Assembly (NCBI GenBank): GCA_003354025.1
Contig: PIVU01000011.1
Coordinates: forward strand, 1-43,664
Reading direction: 5' to 3'
DNA length: 43,664 bases
Source of the DNA: Nitrospirota bacterium
GTDB lineage: Bacteria; Nitrospirota; Thermodesulfovibrionia; UBA6902
In this document: piece by piece, positions 26,047 to 34,316 of the stretch
Layout: each line of letters opens with the position of its first letter
Numbering within the stretch: position 1 is the stretch's first letter
The notes under the pieces: generated by a model
Databases searched by the model: none
Told to the model about the DNA's origin: nothing
What the model saw: only the letters and a program-made list of their open reading frames with translations
Program-made: the position numbers and the translations under genes

Positions 26047-27135
26047 TTACAGCCCGTCTTTGCCGGTATGACAGGTAAAACAACCCGTACCAGCTGATCC
26101 TCCGGTTGTGCCCGCTACCATATTAACATAATCCCATCTCAACAAGTCTTTGTACGCGGAACCATGCGGCCTGTGACAGGAAAGACACATCACAATCGCT
26201 TCATCCCTGTCGGGAGTTCCGGGATTAACCCATGCGACGGGAGCCTCGGTGCTATAGTTCGTAACCGGGTCATATCCAGCATATTCACCGTCAGTGGGGA
26301 GCTGGATGTCCGTCGGATGTCTTACCCAGGGAGAATCGGAACCCATTCCTTCACCTGCGGTTAGAGGGCCATGGAACGCACCGTGGCAGCCTGAGCAAAA
26401 CGATGTTATTGTGTTTTGGTTAACCAGCGCTCCATTGTTATAAACTGCAGTAGTGCCTTTATACCAGTTATGGTCAGTTGCTGTTTCAAATTCCCAGTCA
26501 TCGTCTTCCACTCCCACAACATAATCATTAGAAGCTTCGTTGCCGTGCCCCTTAAGGAACCGATACCAGCCGTTACTGTCGTTATGATGTGAAACCTTTG
26601 TATGACACCCCTCACATCCGCCATTTCCAAAAATGTAATATGATGGCGGCTGCGCCAAAGTATAATGACAACTGTCTGAAGAACATGTGGCATTTGTATG
26701 TTTGCCTGGGGCTGGATTTGAGCCAATGTTGCCGTCCACTCCAGCTATACCGTATACATTATGTCCCTTTGTGTCATCTCCTGCACCTACCCAGTAGAAA
26801 TTACCACCTGCAAGTCCTTTTTGTGAATTAAATGTAGGTTCGCTCTGGTTCCAGACAATAGGTGCCTGAGTTACAGGGTCCTTCCATGTAGCGCCGCTAG
26901 CGGCTGAATGACATGAGAGGCATGTAGTTGCTTCAGCGCCTCCTGCCAATAAATATTCGTTAGGACCAGATGCATCAACAGCATCGCCATCCTGACTGTT
27001 ATGCATAATGTGACAATTAGCACAGGTGCCTGATACGCCTGCTTGCGCTTGAGAAGATACTAATATAAAAACAAAAAGCAATAATATTACTAAGAAAATG
27101 TTACTTGATTTCAACTTCAATAATCGGGAGCCCAT
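26047..27135 (-). CDS. OmcS-like cytochrome, paralogue 3 (7 heme sites)
   Basis: After the signal peptide (to about SQAQAG) it carries CANCHIMHNSQDG, CLSCHS, LAGGNFYWVGAG, GHNVYGI, CSSDSCH (CX4CH), an extra CEGCH, YRFLKGHG, CSGCHGAFHG, RHPTDI, CLSCHRPHGSAYKDLLRWDY and CFTCHTGK. This gives six canonical sites and one stretched. The ATG at 27135 has GAGGGG eight bases upstream; a GTG three codons earlier is possible. Unlike its relatives, I see no sigma-54 promoter in the 200 bases upstream. It may use another promoter or read-through from paralogue 4 past the hairpin at 27265-27294. Confidence 0.77.
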   Translation of the reverse strand: MGSRLLKLKSSNIFLVILLLFVFILVSSQAQAGVSGTCANCHIMHNSQDGDAVDASGPNEYLLAGGAEATTCLSCHSAASGATWKDPVTQAPIVWNQSEPTFNSQKGLAGGNFYWVGAGDDTKGHNVYGIAGVDGNIGSNPAPGKHTNATCSSDSCHYTLAQPPSYYIFGNGGCEGCHTKVSHHNDSNGWYRFLKGHGNEASNDYVVGVEDDDWEFETATDHNWYKGTTAVYNNGALVNQNTITSFCSGCHGAFHGPLTAGEGMGSDSPWVRHPTDIQLPTDGEYAGYDPVTNYSTEAPVAWVNPGTPDRDEAIVMCLSCHRPHGSAYKDLLRWDYVNMVAGTTGGSAGTGCFTCHTGKDGL

Positions 27136-27264
27136 GATATCCACCCCTCAGTAGAATTCTGGTTGCTCAATAGAGTTAAGGAATGCCCCTCAGCATATTT
27201 ACCGATAACCCTTTAGAGTATTCAGTCTTTTTTTTAGTTTTAGTTAGTGTTTATTAAATGAGTT

Positions 27265-27294
27265 TGTCGGGTACCATTCTCATGGTACCCGACA
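27265..27294 (-). terminator. Perfect 13-bp hairpin after OmcS-like paralogue 4
   Basis: TGTCGGGTACCAT and its exact complement enclose a 4-nt loop. It is placed 44-73 bases past the stop at 27338. On the minus strand the following bases (AAACTCATTT) do not form a real T-tract, so termination may be partial. It may also stabilise the message end. Confidence 0.6.
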
Positions 27295-27337
27295 TTTATG
27301 TTCCGGCTGATAAATCAGCCTTTTATTTATTTACAGA

Positions 27338-28327
27338 TTAATCGTCAACACCGCTAGACTGTTTGTAATGACATGACAGACATGCATCTTTTACACCATT
27401 AGCCAGAATACCAGCATAAGACCATCTCAGAAGATCAGCGTTTGCTGTTCCGTGTGCACGGTGACATGACAGACACATAACTGCTGAGTTGGTTTCATCA
27501 ATAGTACCACTTGAATAGTAGTTAGTTGTAGTAGTTTTTCCGGTAACATCGATCATAGCAATCGGTGCATCATCTGCTTCAAGGTCAGTATCAGCTGCAG
27601 TCCATGATGTTCCAGAACCAAATAGAGCTATATCGGTCGGATGTCTCTCCCATGGACTTGAAGGTCCGCCTGTTTCAGTTTCGCCATGAAATTGATTATG
27701 GCACTGGTTACAGAAGCTGCTGACACCCTGAGTAGCGTGTGCACTGTAAACATTATGGTCTGAGTCACTTACAGTTACTTCATAGTCAACATCCCCAGTA
27801 CCAAGAACTGCTGTCGGAGAAGTAGCTGTTCCAATCCAGAGAAAACGGTATGTTGCGTTAGGAGCATGGTGTGATCCCTTAATACCTTCATCGGAACCCA
27901 TACCTGCTACGTGCTTACCGTGACAGCCCACAGCGCCTGCACATGTCAGTGCGTTAGGAGCAACTGTCAGGATTGAGCCTGTTTTACCAGGAGTTGAAGT
28001 GATAGCACTCTCAGTTAAGCTGAGATCCTGAACATCATGACGCATAGAGTCATCAGTTGCTATTGTTGTGGTATCAAAAGAACCACCAGCTGAAAGGTTA
28101 GATGTTTTGTCTACCTGCGGAGCGCTGGGAAGACCATTCTGTGTATGACAACCACCGCAACCTGAACCTAAAAGAAGCAGGTCATTCGGTCCGCCTCCAT
28201 CTACACCATCCTGACTATCATGCATAGTATGACAGTTAGAACACTGTCCTGTAATTGCATCAGCCATTCCATACATTGCTACTACTGACAATGCCATGAA
28301 AAACATTATCGTTAATATTCTTTTCAT
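27338..28327 (-). CDS. OmcS-like hexaheme cytochrome, paralogue 4
   Basis: A signal peptide (to about GMADA) is followed by CSNCHTMHDSQDG, CGGCH, AGGSFDTTT, RHDVQD, CAGAVGCHG (CX5CH), YRFLWIG, CNQCHNQFHG, RHPTDI, CLSCHRAHGTANADLLRWSY and CLSCHY: five canonical sites plus one stretched, so six hemes as in OmcS. I start at ATG 28327 because AAGGAGG lies eight bases upstream; the frame continues 13 codons to a GTG without signal character. Its own sigma-54 promoter lies about 100 bases upstream. It is the paralogue nearest the sigma-54 activator and heme kinase genes. Confidence 0.78.
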   Translation of the reverse strand: MKRILTIMFFMALSVVAMYGMADAITGQCSNCHTMHDSQDGVDGGGPNDLLLLGSGCGGCHTQNGLPSAPQVDKTSNLSAGGSFDTTTIATDDSMRHDVQDLSLTESAITSTPGKTGSILTVAPNALTCAGAVGCHGKHVAGMGSDEGIKGSHHAPNATYRFLWIGTATSPTAVLGTGDVDYEVTVSDSDHNVYSAHATQGVSSFCNQCHNQFHGETETGGPSSPWERHPTDIALFGSGTSWTAADTDLEADDAPIAMIDVTGKTTTTNYYSSGTIDETNSAVMCLSCHRAHGTANADLLRWSYAGILANGVKDACLSCHYKQSSGVDD

Positions 28328-28438
28328 TTTGTTTTCCTCCTTAATTTTTATTGTTACTTCCTTCACTTTACTTCCTCCTTTCCTTTTTTCTTTTTAAATC
28401 ATAAAAAATGATTGCTTGCCTTTTATAATCTCTAATAA

Positions 28439-28454
28439 AGCAATTCGTATGCCA
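28439..28454 (-). promoter_or_regulatory. Sigma-54 promoter for OmcS-like paralogue 4
   Basis: The minus strand reads TGGCATACGAATTGCT with GG and GC 10 bases apart, matching the -24/-12 consensus well. The predicted start is near 28428, leaving a leader of about 100 bases that ends in AAGGAGG before ATG 28327. Confidence 0.72.
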
Positions 28455-29008
28455 GTTTTTTGTGTCCTCAATCACAAACAGCTAACTACTTATAATACAA
28501 TGCTTTATTTGTAAGAATTTTATGTTTACATTAACCAATCAGCCCATATCCCCCCTAAAACCTGTGTGTCATTTTGCTCATTAGAGAGATTTAACTCATA
28601 GCCAATCATTTATATATAGGAGAAGATGGTCCGAGATAACTATTGGTAGTATTATAAGCATATATTTGTAAATTACTAGGCCACTTATATGCACATAATC
28701 ATAAATTATATCAATACATTAGGAATAACGGGTTATCATTCTTTATCACGGCACATGGCAATAGAAACTGACAATATGCTTTATTTGCCTACAGTTAAAG
28801 ATTATAAGAGACTCTCCTGAAGGCCTCTTAAACGCACTTAAGTCAAAGAGACCATGGGATGATACGACTTAACTCCAATCGCATCAGGAATCTCAACTTC
28901 TTGATATTAAAAGATTCTTCGATTTACACAGGATGACGCAACATGTATTTCTTTTGTTTTAACAGACTGACGGGCGCTGATCATAAAACGGAAGGGAGGC
29001 TCTCTCTG
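28455..29008. other. Long AT-rich intergenic region upstream of OmcS-like paralogue 4
   Basis: About 550 bases without a credible gene separate the paralogue 4 promoter from the 3' end of the activator gene. The part near 28565-28580 contains the possible activator half-site noted for 25824-25842. A GG-N10-GC match on the plus strand at 28679-28692 faces no gene. No terminator of quality was seen after the activator gene. Confidence 0.35.
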
Positions 29009-30382
29009 TTAAAGGAGGCCAAATTTCTGCATTTTGTATCTAAGGGCATCACGGGATATACCGAGCAGCTTGGCAGCCTTGGTCTGATTTCCGTCAGCTT
29101 TCTTTAATGCCTGGGCAATTAGATCTCTTTCAACATTTTTTAGAGAAAGCCCGTCGCTCGGTAAATCAATGGATGAACTGCTCTCAGACACTTCGTCGAG
29201 ATGGTCTATTATTTCAGAAGGCAGGTGTTCAGGATATATAATATCAGTGTCTTCCAGAATGCAAATCCTTTCCACAACATTTCGCACCTCTCTTGCATTT
29301 CCATACCATGGATAATTCAGCAAGAGATTTTGTGCTTCCTTGGATATGCTCTGTACATTCTTCTTGAACTCTTTATTGAACTTACTTATATGATGCAATG
29401 CAAGAGGTATTATATCTTCAACTCTTTCCCGCAACGGTGGAATAAATACGGGAAATACTTTTAGCCTGTAATACAAATCAGCCCTGAAACTGCCATCTTT
29501 GACCGCGCCTTCCAGGTCCTTTTTATTAGTAGTAGAAACAATCCGTACATTAACCCTTATATCTTTTAACCCGCCAACCCGCTTAAAGGTCTTTTCTTCA
29601 AGAGCCCTTAAAAGCTTAGCCTGAGTGGCAAGTTTAATATCACCAATTTCATCTAAATATATCGTCCCGCCGCTGGCATACTCAAAAAGCCCCTTTTTGG
29701 CCACCTTGGCATCTGTAAATGCCCCTTTTTCATAGCCAAACAGCTCACTCTCAATAAGTGCTTCAGGAATTGCAGTACAGGTAACCTCTACAAAAGGATC
29801 AGATGCTCTGGGACTATTATAATGAATGGCCCTTGCCAGCAGACTCTTTCCAGTTCCGCTCTCTCCCTGTATTAATATTGTATTTGCATCACTGGCAGAC
29901 ACCTTCTTTGCCAGAGTTAATACTTTCTGCATAGGTTCGGACTGGCCTACAATATTACTGAAATTGTAGGTCTCAAACTTTTCACCCCTGAAATAGCTCA
30001 CTTCCCTCTTCAGGTGGAACGTTTCAACGGCCTTTTTAATAAGCACGGAAATTCTGTTTAATTCAAAGGGCTTTTCAACAAAATCATAGGCCCCCAGCTT
30101 TATCGCTGAAACAGCAGTTTCAATATCTCCATGAGCGGTTATGATAATAACAATAATGTCTTTATCTAGATTTTTCAAAGACTTAAGAGTTTCTATACCA
30201 CCAATTCCAGGCATATTGAGATCCAGAATTATAATGTCCGGAACATCTGCCTTAAAGATCTCAATACCTTCTTCACCTGTTTCAGCTGTTAATACTTCAC
30301 AACCCTCTTTTTCAAGGTGCTGCTTCAGGCTCCTTGTAATAAACTCCTCATCGTCTATAACTAGTATCTTGCTTTGAATCAA
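29009..30382 (-). CDS. NtrC-family sigma-54 activator (response regulator)
   Basis: Three domains. The receiver (residues 1-120) has the phospho-Asp at 54 (IILDLNMPG). The AAA+ sigma-54 interaction domain has Walker A GESGTGKS at 173-180, Walker B IYLDEIG at 241-247 and the sigma-54 contact loop GAFTDA at 220-225. The C-terminal Fis-type helix-turn-helix contains NQTKAAKLLGISRDALRYKMQKFGLL. The usual loop is GAFTGA, so Asp replaces the second Gly. The TTG start at 30382 has GGAGG five bases upstream. It follows the heme kinase gene by 46 bases, so the two form a two-component operon. The sigma-54 promoters at 25702, 28439, 11543 and 7681 are candidate targets. Confidence 0.92.
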   Translation of the reverse strand: MIQSKILVIDDEEFITRSLKQHLEKEGCEVLTAETGEEGIEIFKADVPDIIILDLNMPGIGGIETLKSLKNLDKDIIVIIITAHGDIETAVSAIKLGAYDFVEKPFELNRISVLIKKAVETFHLKREVSYFRGEKFETYNFSNIVGQSEPMQKVLTLAKKVSASDANTILIQGESGTGKSLLARAIHYNSPRASDPFVEVTCTAIPEALIESELFGYEKGAFTDAKVAKKGLFEYASGGTIYLDEIGDIKLATQAKLLRALEEKTFKRVGGLKDIRVNVRIVSTTNKKDLEGAVKDGSFRADLYYRLKVFPVFIPPLRERVEDIIPLALHHISKFNKEFKKNVQSISKEAQNLLLNYPWYGNAREVRNVVERICILEDTDIIYPEHLPSEIIDHLDEVSESSSSIDLPSDGLSLKNVERDLIAQALKKADGNQTKAAKLLGISRDALRYKMQKFGLL

Positions 30383-30428
30383 ATAAACCTCCAGTTAATA
30401 CAGTATAACTGACAATCTATAAATATTG

Positions 30429-31949
30429 TTAAGCTGTTTCCGGTAATATTACAGGTAAATATATAGTAAAGATACTCCCTGTGTTCATTTCACTCGTCAC
30501 TGTAATCTCGCCACCATGTTCCTGAACAATCCTTTGACTGATAGCCAGACCCAACCCTGTACCTTTTGATTTCTTTGTAAAAAAGGGATCAAAAATACTG
30601 TCCATATAATCCTGATCAATGCCCTTGCCCGTATCCTCAAACTTCATAGAAACGGCCCTCCCTCCGGGCAGCAGTTCCTGAAGCCTGCCATCAACATCAT
30701 CAGTGTTTAAATCGGCTTCAGATATTATAATCTTTAATTTCCCCCCATCGGGCATAGCCTGTACGGCATTGATAATCAAATTGAGAAATACCTGCTGAAT
30801 CTGGTCAGGATCCATCATTACATCAGAGACTTCTCCCTCCATTGACGCATCAATAGTAACATTTTGCTTCTTTGCTTCGGGATAAACAAAAAAGACTGCC
30901 TTATCAAGTACATCTCTCACATTAAGAGGCATAAAGCTTGGGGGCTTCGGCTTAGCATAATTCAAGAGGTCCTTGACGGTTCTATCGAGCCTTTTAACAT
31001 GGTTTAATATTTCGGTTGTAACTGCCCTCCTGCCGTCATCCTCATCCATTTCTGACTGAAAAACCTGGACAGCACAGCTGATTCCTGTCAACGGATTCTT
31101 AATTTCATGTGCTATTCCGGAAATAATCTCCCCCAGTGATGCCAGCTTAGCTGCCCGCTGCATCTGCTCGGCATGGCACATCTCAATTTCCTGCTGCGCC
31201 GACTCCTGAGATTCAATCATACGGTTAAAACTCTTCGCCATCAGGCCAAACTCATCATTAACTCCTTCTTCCATCTTGGCCGTGAGATCTCCATCTTCAA
31301 TCCTCCTGATTACCCTGACCATTTTCTTGATCGGCCTATCTATTAAGAATGAAACGAGCAGCATAATGCCCCCTCCCATAAACAGGAACCCAATAAGTGC
31401 GTCAAGAAAATGCTCCTTCTTAAACCGCTTAATAGACTTTTCTACATTATGAAGAGATATTTCTATGCCAAGTACTCCCAGGGTCTCCTTTTCAGACCCG
31501 TGGCACCTGTGACAGACCGGTTGGTTCTGAATAACCGTTAACTTGGAGGCAACGCTCTGACCATTGCGTTCTACAATAAATGCTTCATCCTTTTTCTCAT
31601 CATGAAGCATTTCAAGATCATAATCATACGTTTTATTACCAATATCATCGGGATAGGAAGAAGATACGATAATTCCGTTGTTAGGTAAAAAAATCCTTAT
31701 ACCCTTTAACTCTTTGGAATCTTTAATTAAACTCTCCATAAACGTCTGGAGGTCCTGCCATCTATTCTTCAGCATAAGGACCATAATCCCATGAGATATT
31801 CGCTCAGAAAGAAGCACGGCCTTTTCCTTCTGGCTGTCCAGCAGTTTCAATTCAGTTTGTTTAATGTCCCGAAAAGTTGAGAAAAGCATAATAATCGAGA
31901 TAATCAGGAAGGCCGTGAAACTAATTTTAAACTTAACACTATTAAACAT
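30429..31949 (-). CDS. Sensor histidine kinase with periplasmic c-type heme motif
   Basis: A first membrane helix (residues 8-26) is followed by a periplasmic sensor region (27-180) that contains QPVCHRCHGSEKETLGVLGIEI. The CXXCH at 146-150 should bind heme covalently. Then come a second helix (about 183-203), HAMP, HisKA with the phospho-His in IAHEIKNPL (about 281) and an HATPase domain (NLIINAVQAMP, DTGKGI, GTGLGLAI). Sensor domains with this heme-in-PAS/Cache layout are known from Geobacter chemoreceptors, where the heme responds to redox state or ligands (from memory). It probably phosphorylates the NtrC-type regulator downstream in the same operon. Confidence 0.9.
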   Translation of the reverse strand: MFNSVKFKISFTAFLIISIIMLFSTFRDIKQTELKLLDSQKEKAVLLSERISHGIMVLMLKNRWQDLQTFMESLIKDSKELKGIRIFLPNNGIIVSSSYPDDIGNKTYDYDLEMLHDEKKDEAFIVERNGQSVASKLTVIQNQPVCHRCHGSEKETLGVLGIEISLHNVEKSIKRFKKEHFLDALIGFLFMGGGIMLLVSFLIDRPIKKMVRVIRRIEDGDLTAKMEEGVNDEFGLMAKSFNRMIESQESAQQEIEMCHAEQMQRAAKLASLGEIISGIAHEIKNPLTGISCAVQVFQSEMDEDDGRRAVTTEILNHVKRLDRTVKDLLNYAKPKPPSFMPLNVRDVLDKAVFFVYPEAKKQNVTIDASMEGEVSDVMMDPDQIQQVFLNLIINAVQAMPDGGKLKIIISEADLNTDDVDGRLQELLPGGRAVSMKFEDTGKGIDQDYMDSIFDPFFTKKSKGTGLGLAISQRIVQEHGGEITVTSEMNTGSIFTIYLPVILPETA

Positions 31950-32033
31950 TTTACATACTATAACACACTGGATATCAAAAGAATAACAGCTTTAAACGTT
32001 CATTATGTTCTCATTATTGACATAAAAATAGCA

Positions 32034-32061
32034 ATTATATTTTATACCGTAACTATCTCAA
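32034..32061 (-). promoter_or_regulatory. Sigma-70 promoter for the kinase-activator operon
   Basis: On the minus strand TTGAGA (32061-32056) and a perfect TATAAT (32039-32034) are 16 bases apart. Transcription would start near 32027, about 78 bases before the kinase ATG at 31949. Confidence 0.45.
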
Positions 32062-32096
32062 CAATAAGCATTCTTAAAAAATCGTGTAAAATTATC

Positions 32097-32125
32097 TTGA
32101 CAGATGTGCCACAAAATGTTATTCA
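32097..32125 (+). promoter_or_regulatory. Sigma-70-type promoter for respiratory module A
   Basis: A perfect TTGACA (32097-32102) lies 17 bases before TATTCA (32120-32125). The leader to the TTG start at 32308 would be about 175 bases and contains no gene. Kinase and module A promoters are back to back in the 358-base divergent region; no sigma-54 element was found for the module. Confidence 0.45.
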
Positions 32126-32307
32126 TATATGTTTGTCCGGAATTCACGGATAACAGAGTTTTTTATTACACTATTAGTAAAACTATAAGCACTTCTTTTA
32201 GATTCAGTGATGATTTTACAAGGGCTGTGTTATGGGCATATATCTATAATTCATATAAACATAAATCAACAAAATTTAAATACCAGGAGTTTTAAGGAGG
32301 GCTAAGC

Positions 32308-33390
32308 TTGGAACTGCCAAAGGTCTTAATAAGAACAACACTGTTTTTTGCTGTACTGCTTTCAATCACATTTGTCGGCATCAACGCTCAGGCGGCTGAC
32401 AAGGAAAATTGCCTGATGTGTCATAAGTACAAACAGATCGGGCGAATCGATGAACAGGGTAGAAAGATGAGCTACTATGTTAATGAAAACATATATGCCA
32501 ATACTACCCACAGAAATGTACCGTGCAGAGACTGTCATAATTACATTGACAAGCTCCCTCACGATCCTGTCACAGAGGAAGTCAACTGCGCCAATGAGTG
32601 CCATGTTAAACCTCCGTTTTCGAAAGAAAATTTTTCACACAAGAAAATTATTGAGGTCTATAACAAAAGCGTTCATGGTCTTCATGAAAGCGACTCTCAG
32701 GAACTCAAAGACGCAAAGCCTTACTGCAAATATTGCCATTTAAACCCAATATTCTCAAGAATGGACGAAGATCGGGTTGGATTTGAAAAAACACTGAGCC
32801 GGTGTTTGAACTGCCATGAAAGAAAAGGCGTTACACAGGCATATAAACATATAACCCACCGGTTAAGAAACAAAACTTCCCGTTCACCTCAGGCCATCGT
32901 TCAATTATGCTCCAAGAACTGTCATGCCAATGTTCCTTTAATGGAAAAACTGCAGGTGTCCAGGGAGAGTCTGGAATCAGTTGAAACATACAACGAGTCA
33001 ATTCATGGTAAAGCAGTTGCACTTGGCTCCCAGGAGACCGCAGACTGTGTAAGCTGTCACGCAACAAGCTCAATTCACGATATATACAAAAAAGATAATA
33101 TTGAATCTACAGTCCATAAAGACAAGCGTGTAGAAACATGCCGGCAGTGCCACAAAGACGTTAACGAGCGTTTTGTGCAAATCGATGTTCATTCAGGTAT
33201 AGAAAAGCATGAAAAACCAATTCTTTACTATACTAATTTAATTCTTGGCTTTGTTTTTTACGGATCTGTTGGTAGTCTCTTAGGACTTATGCTTATTGAA
33301 ACTGTCGGCAGAAGAAGAGACGGCATCCTGTGGCAGATAATCAACGGCACCTCGTGGCGCGGAAAGAAAAAGAAAAAGAAAAAGAAATAG
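32308..33390 (+). CDS. Module A: membrane-anchored octaheme cytochrome c
   Basis: A signal peptide ends at about NAQAAD. Heme sites in order: CLMCH, CRDCH, CANECH (CX3CH), CKYCH, CLNCH, CSKNCH (CX3CH), CVSCH, CRQCH, six canonical and two stretched. A C-terminal membrane helix (ILGFVFYGSVGSLLGLMLI) anchors it to the inner membrane with the hemes in the periplasm. It ends in eight lysines encoded by a short hexanucleotide repeat. The TTG start has AAGGAGGGC upstream. Followed after 34 bases by cytochrome b. Probable role: accepts electrons from the cytochrome b quinol-oxidising subunit. The paralogue at 38666 shares length and layout. Confidence 0.87.
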   Translation: MELPKVLIRTTLFFAVLLSITFVGINAQAADKENCLMCHKYKQIGRIDEQGRKMSYYVNENIYANTTHRNVPCRDCHNYIDKLPHDPVTEEVNCANECHVKPPFSKENFSHKKIIEVYNKSVHGLHESDSQELKDAKPYCKYCHLNPIFSRMDEDRVGFEKTLSRCLNCHERKGVTQAYKHITHRLRNKTSRSPQAIVQLCSKNCHANVPLMEKLQVSRESLESVETYNESIHGKAVALGSQETADCVSCHATSSIHDIYKKDNIESTVHKDKRVETCRQCHKDVNERFVQIDVHSGIEKHEKPILYYTNLILGFVFYGSVGSLLGLMLIETVGRRRDGILWQIINGTSWRGKKKKKKKK

Positions 33391-33424
33391 AATTATTCTT
33401 ATAGATATTTTTTAAGGAGATACA

Positions 33425-34300
33425 ATGGCAACTTCTACTGAAAACATTGCTGATACGCCGGACACAGCAGAGACAGACGACTACTTAACGTACGTAGAAG
33501 GTGTAGGCAATATCCCGAGGGACATATACAAGCATGTTAAATCAGACCCTCTTGGAGACCTACCCAGATACTCTATGCATATAGTCATTCAGCATTTTAT
33601 GACTTTTGTAACATTTCTTATACTGGCTGCAACAGGACTGACCCTGCACTTTGCAGATCTTTGGTGGGCACCATACATAATGTCACTTTTTGGAGGACCG
33701 GACGTCGCCAGATTTATTCACAGGTTTGCAGCGCTGTTAATGGTCATTGCAAGTGTATACCACGTTTTTACCATAGGTGGTGGCATCATTTATTCATTAA
33801 TGAAAAAGAAGTTCAACTTCAGAAGAACGCAGATACCTGTCCTAAAGGACATTCAGGACATAACACATGATTTTAAATATTTCATGGGCAAAGTGCCGCA
33901 CAGACCCAAGATGAACAAATTCATGTACAAGCAGAAACTGCATTACTTTGCAATTATCTGGGGCACATTTGTACTGATAACTGCAGGAACAACATTGTTG
34001 TTCCCGGAATTCATGTCAACAATATGGCCCAACCCGCAGTTTGCTCAGGACCTTGCAAGGTTAATGCATGCTGATGAAGCTATCATGGCAGTAACCGTTA
34101 TAGTCTTCTGGCACTGGTCTAACGTTCACCTTGTACCGGGAAGGTTTCCGCTTCAGTGGTCATTCATCACCGGGAAAATTACAAGGGAACATCAAATCGA
34201 AGAACACTTCCTGGAGTATCTTTATAATATCGAAGAAATTCCGGAAGAAAAAGAATACATCAAAAAAGTTTTGAAAGAAAAAGGTCTATCTACAGACTAA
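33425..34300 (+). CDS. Module A: quinol-oxidising cytochrome b subunit
   Basis: A four-helix di-heme cytochrome b of the NarI/FdnI/hydrogenase b-subunit superfamily. The helices carry the expected histidines: HIVIQHFMTF, RFIHRFAALL, SVYHVFTI, and the MHADEAIMA to FWHWSNVH stretch. A cytoplasmic loop (KKKFNFRRTQIPVLKDIQD) separates helix pairs. The N-terminal 40 residues are acidic and soluble. The ATG at 33425 has AAGGAG upstream. Together with the octaheme and triheme subunits it resembles the Cbc-type quinol:cytochrome c oxidoreductases described in Geobacter (family knowledge; specific orthology not shown). Confidence 0.85.
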   Translation: MATSTENIADTPDTAETDDYLTYVEGVGNIPRDIYKHVKSDPLGDLPRYSMHIVIQHFMTFVTFLILAATGLTLHFADLWWAPYIMSLFGGPDVARFIHRFAALLMVIASVYHVFTIGGGIIYSLMKKKFNFRRTQIPVLKDIQDITHDFKYFMGKVPHRPKMNKFMYKQKLHYFAIIWGTFVLITAGTTLLFPEFMSTIWPNPQFAQDLARLMHADEAIMAVTVIVFWHWSNVHLVPGRFPLQWSFITGKITREHQIEEHFLEYLYNIEEIPEEKEYIKKVLKEKGLSTD

Positions 34301-34316
34301 AGGAGGTGACGTTACA

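Noticed and set aside
24424-28500. GEMM-type cyclic dinucleotide riboswitch in leaders of the OmcS-like genes
   Set aside because: I looked for the conserved GEMM core because such switches control cytochromes in Geobacter, but none of the leaders contains it by eye.
28677-28694. GG-N10-GC match on the plus strand
   Set aside because: No plus-strand gene lies downstream for over 3.5 kb, and the -12 box is poor.
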